Of a stretch of 22,012 bases of DNA, positions 1-6,467 are shown piece after piece. The translations under genes were made by a program, and so were the position numbers. Source of the stretch: CAZKCI01 sp964551475 (GTDB lineage: Bacteria; Auribacterota; Erginobacteria; Erginobacterales; CAZKCI01); contig CAZKCI010000039.1 of the NCBI GenBank assembly GCA_964551475.1, positions 1-22,012 on the forward strand. The letters are read 5' to 3'. The notes under the pieces are model-generated. The model did not search any database, was not told the origin of the DNA, and was given only the letters and a program-made list of their open reading frames with translations. Each line of letters opens with the position of its first letter. Position 1 is the stretch's first letter.

Positions 1-327
1 CACCGAGCCGTTGACGAGCTCGTTCTGGTAGTCCTTGAGGCCGAAAGTCTCCGCCATCTGGTAGGCGAGCCTCTTGTGGTCGCGCCATTTCATGCGGTCA
101 TTGTTGAGGAAAGGGAAGGCGCTGTCAAAGCCAAAGAACAATGGCCGGATGGACGACATGGACGCTATGGACCCAATGGACAATATGGACATCGGAGGCT
201 GGGTAAGATCGGCCGCGCCGCCGCGCTCGGAGCTCTTGCCCGCGTCCATTTTGTCCATGCCGTCCATTTCGTCCATCTCGTCCATGCCGGCCTGGCGCTG
301 CACAGCTTGGCGCTGGCCACTTGACAT
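1..327 (-). CDS. Unrecognised protein, C-terminus cut by window edge
   Basis: The minus frame is open from an ATG at 327 to the window edge (109 codons, no stop). Residues from about 57 onward look like genuine protein: a hydrophobic-aromatic stretch containing LFFGFDSAFPFLNND, followed by MKWRDHKRLAYQMAETFG. I do not recognise the family. The first part is coded by the two arms of a 9-bp word array and reads as repeated MDx then Sxx tripeptides, so it may be non-native sequence or not translated. No Shine-Dalgarno is visible before 327. ATG codons at 159 and further in are alternative starts, also without a clear ribosome site. It is divergent from the transglycosylase gene. I am fairly sure that a coding region enters from the left, and unsure of its start. 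Confidence 0.5.
   Translation of the reverse strand, partial: MSSGQRQAVQRQAGMDEMDEMDGMDKMDAGKSSERGGAADLTQPPMSILSIGSIASMSSIRPLFFGFDSAFPFLNNDRMKWRDHKRLAYQMAETFGLKDYQNELVNGSV
149..288. repeat. Inverted pair of 9-bp word arrays (5 x ATGGACNNN / 5 x GTCCATNNN)
   Basis: Positions 149-193 hold five consecutive 9-bp units, each ATGGAC plus three variable bases. Positions 244-288 hold five units of the reverse complement, GTCCAT plus three variable bases. A 50-bp GC-rich spacer separates them. Arms are equal in length and would fold into a long hairpin in which hexamers pair and triplets mostly do not. The minus reading frame stays open through the whole structure. Confidence 0.9.
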
Positions 328-379
328 TCTTGGCCAAAAAGGCGATATTTGCGGCTGATCATTCACCTGTCTCCCCATC

Positions 380-1414
380 ATGCTTAGAACCATCGTCTTT
401 TCTCTCGCCGTCTTCGCCTTCGGCGCCCTCCTCTCCCCGGCCCTTTCGCCTGGAGAAGACGGCCCGTCCACACTCCGCGACGCCGCGCAGGAGTGGGGGC
501 TGGAGGGGATCGGCGAATACGTCCCCGGTTCGGTCCTCGACGGCTATACCCTCCCCAGCGCCGCCGACCTGAACAAGTTCTGGCAGACGCTCCAGAAGGT
601 CAGGGAGACCGGTTCGCTGGAGGATTTCGCCTGGCTGAAGCCGCAGGCGCAGGAGGCCCTCGCCGCCCTGGAGTCGATGGAGGGGGGAAAGGACTATGCC
701 GACTGGCTCCGCCAGGAGCTCGACTACTTCGACCTGGCCGGCGAGGTCACGCACGAGCTCCCCGCGGCCGGACCGTCATCCGTTCCCCCGCGCACCCGGG
801 CGCCCACGCCGCCTCCCTCCGTCCGCCGACCGCCCCCCTCGCCCCGACCCGTCCCCGTTCCGGCGGCGGTGGCGAAGCAGCGGACCGAGACGGTAAGCAG
901 CGTAGAGGTGTGGAAGAAAAAGCTCTCCGGCCGTCCCGCCCCCGCGCGGGCGAAAGCACTGGTCCCGGGACTCAAAGAGGCCTTCCGTTTGGAGGGCGTC
1001 CCTCCGGAGCTGGTCTGGCTGGCCGAAGTCGAATCCTCCTTCAACCCCGAAGCCAAGAGCCCGGTCGGCGCCCGCGGACTTTTCCAGTTCATGCCCGCCA
1101 CCGCCCAGCGTTTCGGCCTGGCCATCCGCCCCCAGGACGCCCGCCTCTCCCCGGCCAAGCTCGCCCCCGCCGCCGCCCGGTACCTAGGCCTGCTCTATAA
1201 CAAATTCCAGTCCTGGCCGCTCGCCATCGCCGCCTACAACGCCGGCGAGGGGACCGTGGGGCGGACGCTGAAGAAGCACGGGGCGAAGACGTTCTCCGAG
1301 GCCGTCTATCACCTCCCCACCGAGACCCAGATGTATGTCCCCAAGGTCCTGGCCACGGTGGAGCTGAGGGAAGGAATGGCGGCGGAGAAGATACCGGCGC
1401 CGACGAAAAAGTGA
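380..1414 (+). CDS. Lytic transglycosylase (SLT domain, GH23-like)
   Basis: Predicted to cleave the glycan strand of peptidoglycan in the periplasm, producing 1,6-anhydro-muropeptides. Residues 1-22 form a signal peptide with little n-region charge. Residues 25-125 are an unrecognised helical region. About 128-165 is a proline-rich linker. Residues 195-335 are the SLT domain. Catalytic glutamate is E218 in EVESSFNP, followed by the family signatures GARGLFQFMPATA (230-242), AAYNAGEG (284-291) and YVPKV (319-323). All core motifs are intact, so the enzyme is probably active. No clear Shine-Dalgarno precedes the ATG at 380. The stop codon TGA at 1412-1414 is the first part of a 7-bp word array. 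The N-terminal region does not look like LysM repeats, so which Slt/MltD-like subgroup it belongs to is open. Confidence 0.93.
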   Translation: MLRTIVFSLAVFAFGALLSPALSPGEDGPSTLRDAAQEWGLEGIGEYVPGSVLDGYTLPSAADLNKFWQTLQKVRETGSLEDFAWLKPQAQEALAALESMEGGKDYADWLRQELDYFDLAGEVTHELPAAGPSSVPPRTRAPTPPPSVRRPPPSPRPVPVPAAVAKQRTETVSSVEVWKKKLSGRPAPARAKALVPGLKEAFRLEGVPPELVWLAEVESSFNPEAKSPVGARGLFQFMPATAQRFGLAIRPQDARLSPAKLAPAAARYLGLLYNKFQSWPLAIAAYNAGEGTVGRTLKKHGAKTFSEAVYHLPTETQMYVPKVLATVELREGMAAEKIPAPTKK

Positions 1415-1438
1415 TCAGTGATCAGTGAACAGTGATCA
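1411..1438. repeat. Four 7-bp units GTGATCA (one GTGAACA)
   Basis: Four perfectly phased heptamers start on the last base before the transglycosylase stop codon, so the first TGA of the array is that stop. Related heptamers occur at 10234-10247 and, on the other strand, at 20261-20288. Confidence 0.9.
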
Positions 1439-1451
1439 GCAAACGAACCGG

Positions 1452-1479
1452 GCTGAAGGCTGAGGACTGAAGACTGAAG
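1452..1479. repeat. Four 7-bp units RCTGARG
   Basis: Units are GCTGAAG, GCTGAGG, ACTGAAG, ACTGAAG. The array runs directly into the ribosome site region (GAAGGAAAG) of the acetyltransferase gene at 1485. Together with the heptamer array at 1411 it fills almost the whole intergenic gap. Confidence 0.9.
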
Positions 1480-1484
1480 GAAAG

Positions 1485-1925
1485 ATGACGCGGATCGAGA
1501 TCAGGACGCTGCAGCGGGCATCGCGGGAAGAAATCCTGCGCCTGTATCGGGAAGCCGGCTGGTGCGAAACCGGTGAGGAAGACAACACCCGCTGGATCGG
1601 GCGTCTTCTCGCCGGTTCCCTCTGCGCTCTGGGCGCCTTCGAGGGCGGGAAGCTCGTCGGGATGGGGCGGGCGATCTCGGACGGCGCCTGCGACGCCTAC
1701 GTCCAGGATGTGATCGTCCTCCCCTCCCGCCGCGGCCGCGGGATCGGAGGAAAGATCCTCCAGGAGATCCTGAAGTTCGTCCGGGGACGGGGTTGCCGCT
1801 GGGTCGGTCTGATCGCCCGTCCGGGGAGCGAAGGGTTTTACCGTCAGGCGGGCTTCCGGGTTATGCCCGGACACCGGGCGATGCTTCTGCAGACAAAGCC
1901 GGGAAGGGACAGGAAACAGAAGTAG
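1485..1925 (+). CDS. GNAT-family N-acetyltransferase
   Basis: A 146-residue single-domain GNAT fold, expected to move an acetyl group from acetyl-CoA to an amine. The acetyl-CoA pyrophosphate loop (motif A) is clear: VIVLPSRRGRGIGGKIL at about 77-92, with R-G-R-G-I-G at 83-88. The C-terminal part has the usual GFYRQAGFR strand-loop (117-125). The length is normal. The substrate cannot be read from the sequence. The start ATG at 1485 follows GAAGGAAAG. The next gene begins 6 bp after the stop, so the two are probably cotranscribed and perhaps translationally coupled. The partner is a DUF2156 protein, which itself has an acetyltransferase-like fold. Confidence 0.9.
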   Translation: MTRIEIRTLQRASREEILRLYREAGWCETGEEDNTRWIGRLLAGSLCALGAFEGGKLVGMGRAISDGACDAYVQDVIVLPSRRGRGIGGKILQEILKFVRGRGCRWVGLIARPGSEGFYRQAGFRVMPGHRAMLLQTKPGRDRKQK

Positions 1926-1931
1926 ACTTCC

Positions 1932-2849
1932 ATGGAAAAGTTCTCTCTAGAAAAATTGCGCGACGTGCGTCTTGAAGATCGGAAGGAGATCGAGGCCTTT
2001 TTCACCGCCGCCGATCCGGTTCTGAGCGACTACAACTTCCCCACCCTCTTCTGCTGGGCCCCCTGCTACGACCTCCGCTGGTGTGTCTGGCGGGGCTATC
2101 TCGTCCTCTACGACCAGAAGGAGGATTACCTTTTCCAGCCCTGGGGGAAGCCGGTCGATCCGCCGACGCTCTTCGATCTCTCCGATGCCCTCCGTGCCCA
2201 GGGCAAGTCCGGGAACTTCTTTCTCATCGTCTCCGAGTTCGTCGAAGCCCACCGCGCCGATCTCTCCTCCCGCTTCGACCTCCAGTTGCATGAATCCCTG
2301 GCCGATTACGTCTACCGGACGGAGAAGCTCGACGATCTCAGCGGCCCCAAGCTGCGCAAGAAGAAGAACCTGATCTCCCAGTTCACCCGCGCCTGGCCCG
2401 GCCACGCCTTCGCCGACCTCTCCGAAGAGCATATCCCCCTCTGCCGGGAGCTGGCCGTGCGCTGGTACGCGGAGAAGGCTCATCTGGGGAAGTTCGCCTG
2501 CGAGCGGGAGGCGATCGCCCGCTCCCTCCGCCATTTCCGGGAGTTGAAACAGGAAGGGGTGGTCCTGCTCGGGGAGGAGAAGCTATTCGCCTTCGCCATT
2601 TACGACCGGATGAACCGGAATACTGCCGTGGTCCACTTCGAGAAGTCGGACTCGGAGATCAAGGGGGCCGCCCAGGCGATCAACCGCGAGACCGCCCGGC
2701 GCCTGCGCGGGCGCTCCGAGCTGATCAACCGGGAGCAGGACATGGGGATCGCGGGGTTGCGGCAGGCCAAGCGTTCCTACGATCCGGAGAGGATCGTGAC
2801 GCCGTACACGCTGATCAGGAAAGAGCCCAAAGCTCCATTCGCCATATAA
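1932..2849 (+). CDS. DUF2156 / phosphatidylglycerol lysyltransferase-like (LPG synthase C-terminal) protein
   Basis: A 305-residue stand-alone version of the soluble C-terminal domain of MprF-type lysyl-phosphatidylglycerol synthases (two GNAT-like halves). Family features seen: DYNFPTLFCW near the N-terminus (33-42), a lysine-rich helix LSGPKLRKKKNLISQF (136-151), a central AVRWYAEK, and the C-terminal motif NREQDMGIAGLRQAKRSY (266-283), which is highly conserved in this family. There are no transmembrane segments, so it lacks the flippase part of MprF. Whether it uses aminoacyl-tRNA and a lipid is not known for short versions. It follows the GNAT gene by 6 bp and is followed by a good terminator hairpin, so the two form a short operon. 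Confidence 0.88.
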   Translation: MEKFSLEKLRDVRLEDRKEIEAFFTAADPVLSDYNFPTLFCWAPCYDLRWCVWRGYLVLYDQKEDYLFQPWGKPVDPPTLFDLSDALRAQGKSGNFFLIVSEFVEAHRADLSSRFDLQLHESLADYVYRTEKLDDLSGPKLRKKKNLISQFTRAWPGHAFADLSEEHIPLCRELAVRWYAEKAHLGKFACEREAIARSLRHFRELKQEGVVLLGEEKLFAFAIYDRMNRNTAVVHFEKSDSEIKGAAQAINRETARRLRGRSELINREQDMGIAGLRQAKRSYDPERIVTPYTLIRKEPKAPFAI

Positions 2850-2875
2850 CATTGATCATTGGTCAAGTGGCCTGG

Positions 2876-2914
2876 CGGGGCCCGGCCCATCCCCCCCGCC
2901 CCCCCCGAATCCCG
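2876..2914 (-). other. Poly-C tracts (C7 and C8); G-rich on the minus strand
   Basis: The plus strand has a C7 and a C8 run plus several CCC/GGGCCC groups. On the minus strand this gives at least four G-runs of three or more within about 40 bases, enough for a possible G-quadruplex downstream of the MscS gene. It is also a likely site of length variation or assembly error. Confidence 0.5.
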
Positions 2915-2931
2915 GATTCGGGGATTTTCTT
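2903..2931 (+). terminator. Rho-independent terminator-like hairpin after the DUF2156 gene
   Basis: A perfect 10-bp stem (CCCCGAATCC, single-base loop, GGATTCGGGG; 2903-2923) is followed by ATTTTCTT. It lies about 55 bp past the DUF2156 stop and suits transcription ending on the plus strand. Confidence 0.6.
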
Positions 2932-2954
2932 GGCCGCGGATATTATCCGCGGCC
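2932..2954. repeat. Perfect 11-bp palindrome overlapping the MscS stop codon
   Basis: GGCCGCGGATA, one base, TATCCGCGGCC. The minus-strand stop codon at 2943-2945 and the last two codons of the channel gene lie inside it. It resembles the CCGCGGACAT...ATGTCCGCGG hairpin at 13092-13113 and may be a member of the same repeat family. Confidence 0.75.
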
Positions 2955-4547
2955 CAGAAGCTTCAAGAACCGCTTGAAAATATTCTCCCTCCGGATGGTC
3001 TGCGCCACCCGGTTGGCGGCCACGGCCTTGAGGTTCTCCATCTGCGCGGCGTTGCGCGCCGCCCTTTCCGCCACCACCCGGGAGAGGCGCTCGGGGATCT
3101 CCTCCCGGAGCGAGAGGAGGCGGGTGAAGGCCGCCTGGTCCATTCGGAGTAGCTCGCATTCGGCGAGCGCCCTCACCGTGGCCGTGCGGGGCAGTCCGGT
3201 CATCAGGGACATCTCGCCGACCAGCGCCCCGGGACCGATCTCGAAGGTGTGAGTCGGCAGTCCGCCTTCGAACTCCAGGCGCCCTTCCAGTTTCCCGGAG
3301 AGAACGATGTAGCAGTTGTCTCCCTCCTCCCCCTGGCGGAAAAGTGTCTCCCCCCCCGTGAAGGGGACGCGTTTGAGGAGGCGGGCGATCTGGCCGATCT
3401 CCTCCGGCGAAAGGAGGGGAGCGCCCTGGTCGTCGGCCAGGAGGGTCTTGACCAGTTCGCTCCGGGAAAACTCCTCCGCGATCGCGCGGACCGTAGCGTC
3501 GTCAGACTGGAGGCGGCGCTGGGTGTAGACCACCTCCATGAAGTCGTTCAGGAGCTTGTCGCTCATCGGGAAGGGGATCTCGATCCCGCGCCGCTTGAAC
3601 TTGTACCAGATCATCCGCGAGACGTTTCCTTCGATCGGCGTCCGGTCGTAATAGCAATTGGTCCAGAAACGCAGAACGTAGTTGATCCCGAAGTCCTTGA
3701 ACTCGGTGAGATAGGCATGGGGGGGCGGGTCGCGGACCACTTCGGGGACCTCGAGGGCGGACTCGATCAGGGCTTCGATCACTTCCGCGGGCGCGTCGGA
3801 GTAGCTGGCCCCGACAAAGACGTTGTGGCGGCGCAGGGTGGTGGGCGAGGTGTAGTTCTTCATCTCCGCGGAGGCCACAACGCTGTTGGGGACGACGACG
3901 ATATGGCCGCCGGTGGTGCGCAGCCTCGTCTCCCGCCAGTTGGTCTGGATCACCTGGCCCTCGGCCGTTCCGATCGCCACCCAGTCCCCGGGGAGGAGCG
4001 ATTTGGTCAGGTGGAGCGACATCCCGGAGAGGAGGTTGCCGAGCACCCCCTGGAGGGCGAAGCCGATCACGGCGGTGAGGAGCGCGGTGGAGGCGAGGAG
4101 CGGCGAGATGTCGACCTGGAGACCCGTCCGGAGGATGAGAAAGACCACGCCGAGGAGGAGGATGAAACGGACGATGTTGCGCAGGAGAAGGGGAATGGGG
4201 AAGGTCCGCTGGCGGAGGACGTAGAGCTCGAGGGCGGCGATCTCGACGAGGTCGAGGACGATCAGGGCGAGGAAGAAGACGAGCCAGGAGGCGATGTGGG
4301 AGGCGGGGGGCAGGATCTTCGCGGCGGCAGGAAGAGTGCGGCCGATCCAGAAAACGATCAGCGTGATCGCCGCCGTGGCCACGGGAAAGGAGAGGCGGCG
4401 GAGAAGGGTCCCCCCGAGGCGGGGGAGCGGTTTCTCGGCGCATTCCCGGCGCAGCCGGCGGCGGACGGGTATGGTGGCGAGGAGGGCCAGGAAGAGGATC
4501 GCGGCGAAGAAGGCGATCTCCGAGATCAGGGGAAGGTATTGGTTCAT
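2943..4547 (-). CDS. MscS-family mechanosensitive channel with C-terminal cyclic-nucleotide-binding domain
   Basis: The 534-residue inner-membrane protein has about four or five hydrophobic helices: 6-27, 53-72, 85-110, 118-140 and the pore-lining helix about 148-178 (LLTAVIGFALQGVLGNLLSGM). The MscS beta domain follows, with TNWRETRLRT and VVVPNSVVAS (202-225), then the alpha-beta domain to about 335. Residues 385-500 are a cNMP-binding domain with a phosphate-binding cassette at 443-458 (VGEMSLMTGLPRTATV, E445 and R454). Bacterial channels of this kind (MscK/bCNG-like) are gated by nucleotide rather than strongly by tension. Start chosen at 4547 (MNQYLP) because AGAAGGA precedes it; a longer reading to 4628 adds a non-membrane leader without support. 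A cyclase and an MBL hydrolase lie close by. Confidence 0.93.
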   Translation of the reverse strand: MNQYLPLISEIAFFAAILFLALLATIPVRRRLRRECAEKPLPRLGGTLLRRLSFPVATAAITLIVFWIGRTLPAAAKILPPASHIASWLVFFLALIVLDLVEIAALELYVLRQRTFPIPLLLRNIVRFILLLGVVFLILRTGLQVDISPLLASTALLTAVIGFALQGVLGNLLSGMSLHLTKSLLPGDWVAIGTAEGQVIQTNWRETRLRTTGGHIVVVPNSVVASAEMKNYTSPTTLRRHNVFVGASYSDAPAEVIEALIESALEVPEVVRDPPPHAYLTEFKDFGINYVLRFWTNCYYDRTPIEGNVSRMIWYKFKRRGIEIPFPMSDKLLNDFMEVVYTQRRLQSDDATVRAIAEEFSRSELVKTLLADDQGAPLLSPEEIGQIARLLKRVPFTGGETLFRQGEEGDNCYIVLSGKLEGRLEFEGGLPTHTFEIGPGALVGEMSLMTGLPRTATVRALAECELLRMDQAAFTRLLSLREEIPERLSRVVAERAARNAAQMENLKAVAANRVAQTIRRENIFKRFLKLLGRG

Positions 4548-4615
4548 GGCGTGTCCTTCTGCCGAGTGCAAATATATGCTCTGGCGCCGGGGAAGGCAGC
4601 AAAAAACCGCACTGC

Positions 4616-4644
4616 TTGACAGAACCAAACCGGCGGTATAGACT
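4616..4644 (+). promoter_or_regulatory. Sigma-70-type promoter of the AbrB/PIN pair
   Basis: Perfect -35 TTGACA (4616-4621), 17-bp spacer, -10 TAGACT (4639-4644; an offset TATAGA at 4637 is an alternative). The antitoxin ATG is at 4687 behind GGAGGAAAA. Confidence 0.65.
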
Positions 4645-4645
4645 A

Positions 4646-4670
4646 ATTCTGAAAATCAGATAATCAGAAT
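4646..4670. promoter_or_regulatory. Probable operator for antitoxin autoregulation
   Basis: Inverted repeat ATTCTGA (4646-4652) and TCAGAAT (4664-4670), with AATCAGA also repeated directly at 8-bp period (4654 and 4662). It sits just downstream of the -10, where a bound AbrB-type dimer would repress the pair. Confidence 0.55.
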
Positions 4671-4686
4671 ATCGGAGGAAAACCCA

Positions 4687-4950
4687 ATGGCGATGACTCT
4701 TCAGATCAGAAAAAGGGGCGCTCTCATACTTCCGATCTCCCTGCGACGAAAATACCGCCTGGAAGACGGCGATCCGATCACCCTGATCGATGTCGGGGAC
4801 GGGATATTTCTGAGCCCACGTCCGGCGCTTCTGCCGAAGCTAGCGGGGGAAATCGAATCACTCCGGGCCAAGTACCATCTTTCCCTTGAGGACTTGATCA
4901 AAGGAGTGGCCGAGGAGAGGGAGAAATATGGAGGTTACGGGGAGCGATGA
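4687..4950 (+). CDS. AbrB/MazE-type antitoxin (VapB-like)
   Basis: An 87-residue protein with an N-terminal swapped-hairpin (SpoVT-AbrB) DNA-binding domain: LQIRKRGALILPISLRRKY (5-23), then DGDPITLIDVGDGIFLSP. The C-terminal half is charged and helical, suited to wrapping a toxin. A strong ribosome site (CGGAGGAAAA) fixes the start. Its last four bases (ATGA, 4947-4950) overlap the start of the PIN gene, the usual antitoxin-first arrangement with translational coupling. It most likely neutralises the PIN nuclease and represses its own promoter through the inverted repeat at 4646-4670. Confidence 0.88.
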   Translation: MAMTLQIRKRGALILPISLRRKYRLEDGDPITLIDVGDGIFLSPRPALLPKLAGEIESLRAKYHLSLEDLIKGVAEEREKYGGYGER

Positions 4951-5390
4951 GTGGGGTCCTCCCGCGCCGAGTATTCTTCGATTCGGACACGGTCATCGCC
5001 GGGAGCGCCTCGACGACCGGCGCCGCCCATGCGCTCCTGGCGCTTTCCGAGTTGGGGATCGTCCGCGGGTTTGTTTCCGCCCAAGTGGTCGATGAGTGCC
5101 GGAGAAATTTAGAGAAGAAGATCCCCGCCGCTTTGCCGGCCCTCAACGCGGTCATCGCGCGTTCCGTGGAGGTTCAGCGATCTCCCTCGGCGAACTGGAT
5201 GGCCGCGGCCTCCCGACATGCCCACCCCAAGGACGTCCCGATTCTGGCCGCCGCTCTCCAGGCTCGGGCGAGCTATCTGGTGACCTTCAACGTCAAGGAT
5301 TTCCACCCGCCGCGGAATTTGAAAATCGAGATTCTCCGCCCCGGCGAGATGCTGGATAAGATCAGGCGAGACTTGTCGGGAGAAAGCTGA
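4947..5390 (+). CDS. PIN-domain ribonuclease toxin (VapC-like)
   Basis: The 147-residue PIN domain is predicted to be a Mg-dependent endoribonuclease. Acidic residues fit the fold: D12 (with D14) in VFFDSDTVIAGS, E50 in VVDECRRN, D96 in HPKDVPILAAAL and N115/D118 in VTFNVKDF. The pattern A-x-Y-L-V-T-x-N-x-K-D-F is characteristic of the PIN_3 subgroup. All core residues are present, so it is probably active. The start overlaps the antitoxin stop as ATGA. Targets (tRNA, rRNA or mRNA) cannot be told from sequence. Confidence 0.88.
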   Translation: MSGVLPRRVFFDSDTVIAGSASTTGAAHALLALSELGIVRGFVSAQVVDECRRNLEKKIPAALPALNAVIARSVEVQRSPSANWMAAASRHAHPKDVPILAAALQARASYLVTFNVKDFHPPRNLKIEILRPGEMLDKIRRDLSGES

Positions 5391-5461
5391 GTAACCCCAT
5401 CGGGATGGAACGGATATATCGTGAAGCTCTGAACTGGGTGTCCAGCGGCGGCGATCAGAGA

Positions 5462-5482
5462 AATCAGGTGCTGATTATTTCT
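5462..5482 (+). terminator. Weak terminator-like hairpin after the PIN gene
   Basis: AATCAG, loop GTG, CTGATT, then ATTTCTT. A short 6-bp stem and a poor T-tract make this only a possible terminator. The rest of 5391-5495 shows nothing else. Confidence 0.3.
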
Positions 5483-5495
5483 TGGCGGCGGGAGG

Positions 5496-6329
5496 TCAGG
5501 GGGCGATCCGCATCCCCTGGCGGGCGAGGAGCGAGGAGGGCCGCGCTTTCTTGAGGGCGGCCTCGATCTTTTTCAGGGAGCCGTCGTCGGAGGCGGGGGC
5601 GTGGTGGGTGACGAAAAGCCTTCCGGCTTTTCCGAGAGTGGCGACTTCGACGGCGTCCTCCCAGGAGCTGTGGCCCCAGCCCCGGAAGGAAGGGTAGGTT
5701 TTCCGCGAGAACTGGCCGTCCATGATGAAGACTGGGGCCGGCGTCGGGCCGGCGATGAGATCGATCAGCGCGTCTTTCTCCGGTGGGGTCGCTTCCGGCC
5801 ACTCCACGTCGGTGGCGAAGACGAAGGCCTCCCCCGAGCTTTTTTCGTCGATCCGGTATGCCGTCGATCCGCCGGGATGGTGAAGGGGAACCCAGCGCAC
5901 CCGGAGGCCGCCATGACGAACGGGGGTCTCGGAGCGAGAACCTTCGAGATCGCGGAAGGCGATCTCGGCCGGGAACCTGTGAAGCGGGATCGGCCAGAAG
6001 GGGTTGGCGAGGATGCGGGTGATCACCTGTTCCACCGACCTCCCCGCGCGCCTGGGCGAGGCGATCGTGATCCGGTCGGCCGGGTCGTAAAAGGCGGCGA
6101 GCTGGGGCAAGCCCATCACGTGGTCGAGGTGGTAGTGGGTGAGGAGGAGGAGGCAGCCGGTCTCGCATTTTTTCACGCCGGCGCCGCGGAGGCCGGTCCC
6201 GGCGTCGATGAAGATCCGCTCTCCCCCCGCCCCCTCGATCTGGAGGCAGGTGGTCTCTCCGCCGAAGAAACGGAAACCGGCTTCCGTCACCGGGCTGGTT
6301 CCGCGCACGCCGAGAAAGGTGATCTTCAC
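5496..6329 (-). CDS. MBL-fold metallohydrolase, possible cyclic-nucleotide phosphodiesterase
   Basis: The 277-residue soluble metallo-beta-lactamase fold begins with the GVRGTSP strand-loop and has FIDAGTG (40-46). The zinc motif is THYHLDH (H65, H67, D69, H70), with further ligands at H151 (HHPGG), D174 (FATDVEW), H220 (GWGHSSWEDA) and the C-terminal VTHHAP (H242/H243). This is the RNase Z/PhnP-like branch whose members hydrolyse phosphodiesters, and some relatives are cyclic-nucleotide phosphodiesterases. The start is GTG at 6329; no ATG or good ribosome site is near it. It lies 138 bp downstream of an adenylate cyclase on the same strand, which favours a role in removing the cyclic nucleotide, but that is inference from position. 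Confidence 0.87.
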   Translation of the reverse strand: MKITFLGVRGTSPVTEAGFRFFGGETTCLQIEGAGGERIFIDAGTGLRGAGVKKCETGCLLLLTHYHLDHVMGLPQLAAFYDPADRITIASPRRAGRSVEQVITRILANPFWPIPLHRFPAEIAFRDLEGSRSETPVRHGGLRVRWVPLHHPGGSTAYRIDEKSSGEAFVFATDVEWPEATPPEKDALIDLIAGPTPAPVFIMDGQFSRKTYPSFRGWGHSSWEDAVEVATLGKAGRLFVTHHAPASDDGSLKKIEAALKKARPSSLLARQGMRIAP

Positions 6330-6373
6330 GAGCGATAGTTTCCGGTTCGGGAGGATGCGGTTAGAGCAGTAAA

Positions 6374-6465
6374 GGAGTAATGGAGTGGTGGAGTGTTGGA
6401 GTAATGACGGCTCGCTGTCTCGCGCGCTTTTACATTACTCCAATACTCCATTACTCCATCGCTCC
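6374..6465. repeat. Inverted pair of 8-bp word arrays (4 x GGAGTRNT / 4 x ANTRCTCC)
   Basis: 6374-6405: GGAGTAAT, GGAGTGGT, GGAGTGTT, GGAGTAAT. 6434-6465: ATTACTCC, AATACTCC, ATTACTCC, ATCGCTCC. Arms are equal (32 bp), separated by a 28-bp spacer, and end two bases from the cyclase stop codon. The folded arm is followed by a T-rich run on the plus strand. It fills most of the gap between the cyclase and the MBL gene. Confidence 0.9.
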
Positions 6466-6467
6466 TT

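Noticed and set aside
149..288. CRISPR array
   Set aside because: Units are 9 bp with 3-bp variable parts and arms are inverted; no 23-40-bp repeats with unique spacers and no cas genes.
2210..2235. ECF-type promoter GGAACTT...CGTC inside the DUF2156 gene
   Set aside because: Spacing is 10 bp, not 15, and it lies inside a coding region in the sense direction.
3249..4619. 456-codon plus-strand ORF opposite the MscS gene
   Set aside because: Antisense shadow of a GC-rich gene; its protein is low-complexity Asp/Glu/Gly-rich with no domain, while the minus strand encodes a clear channel.
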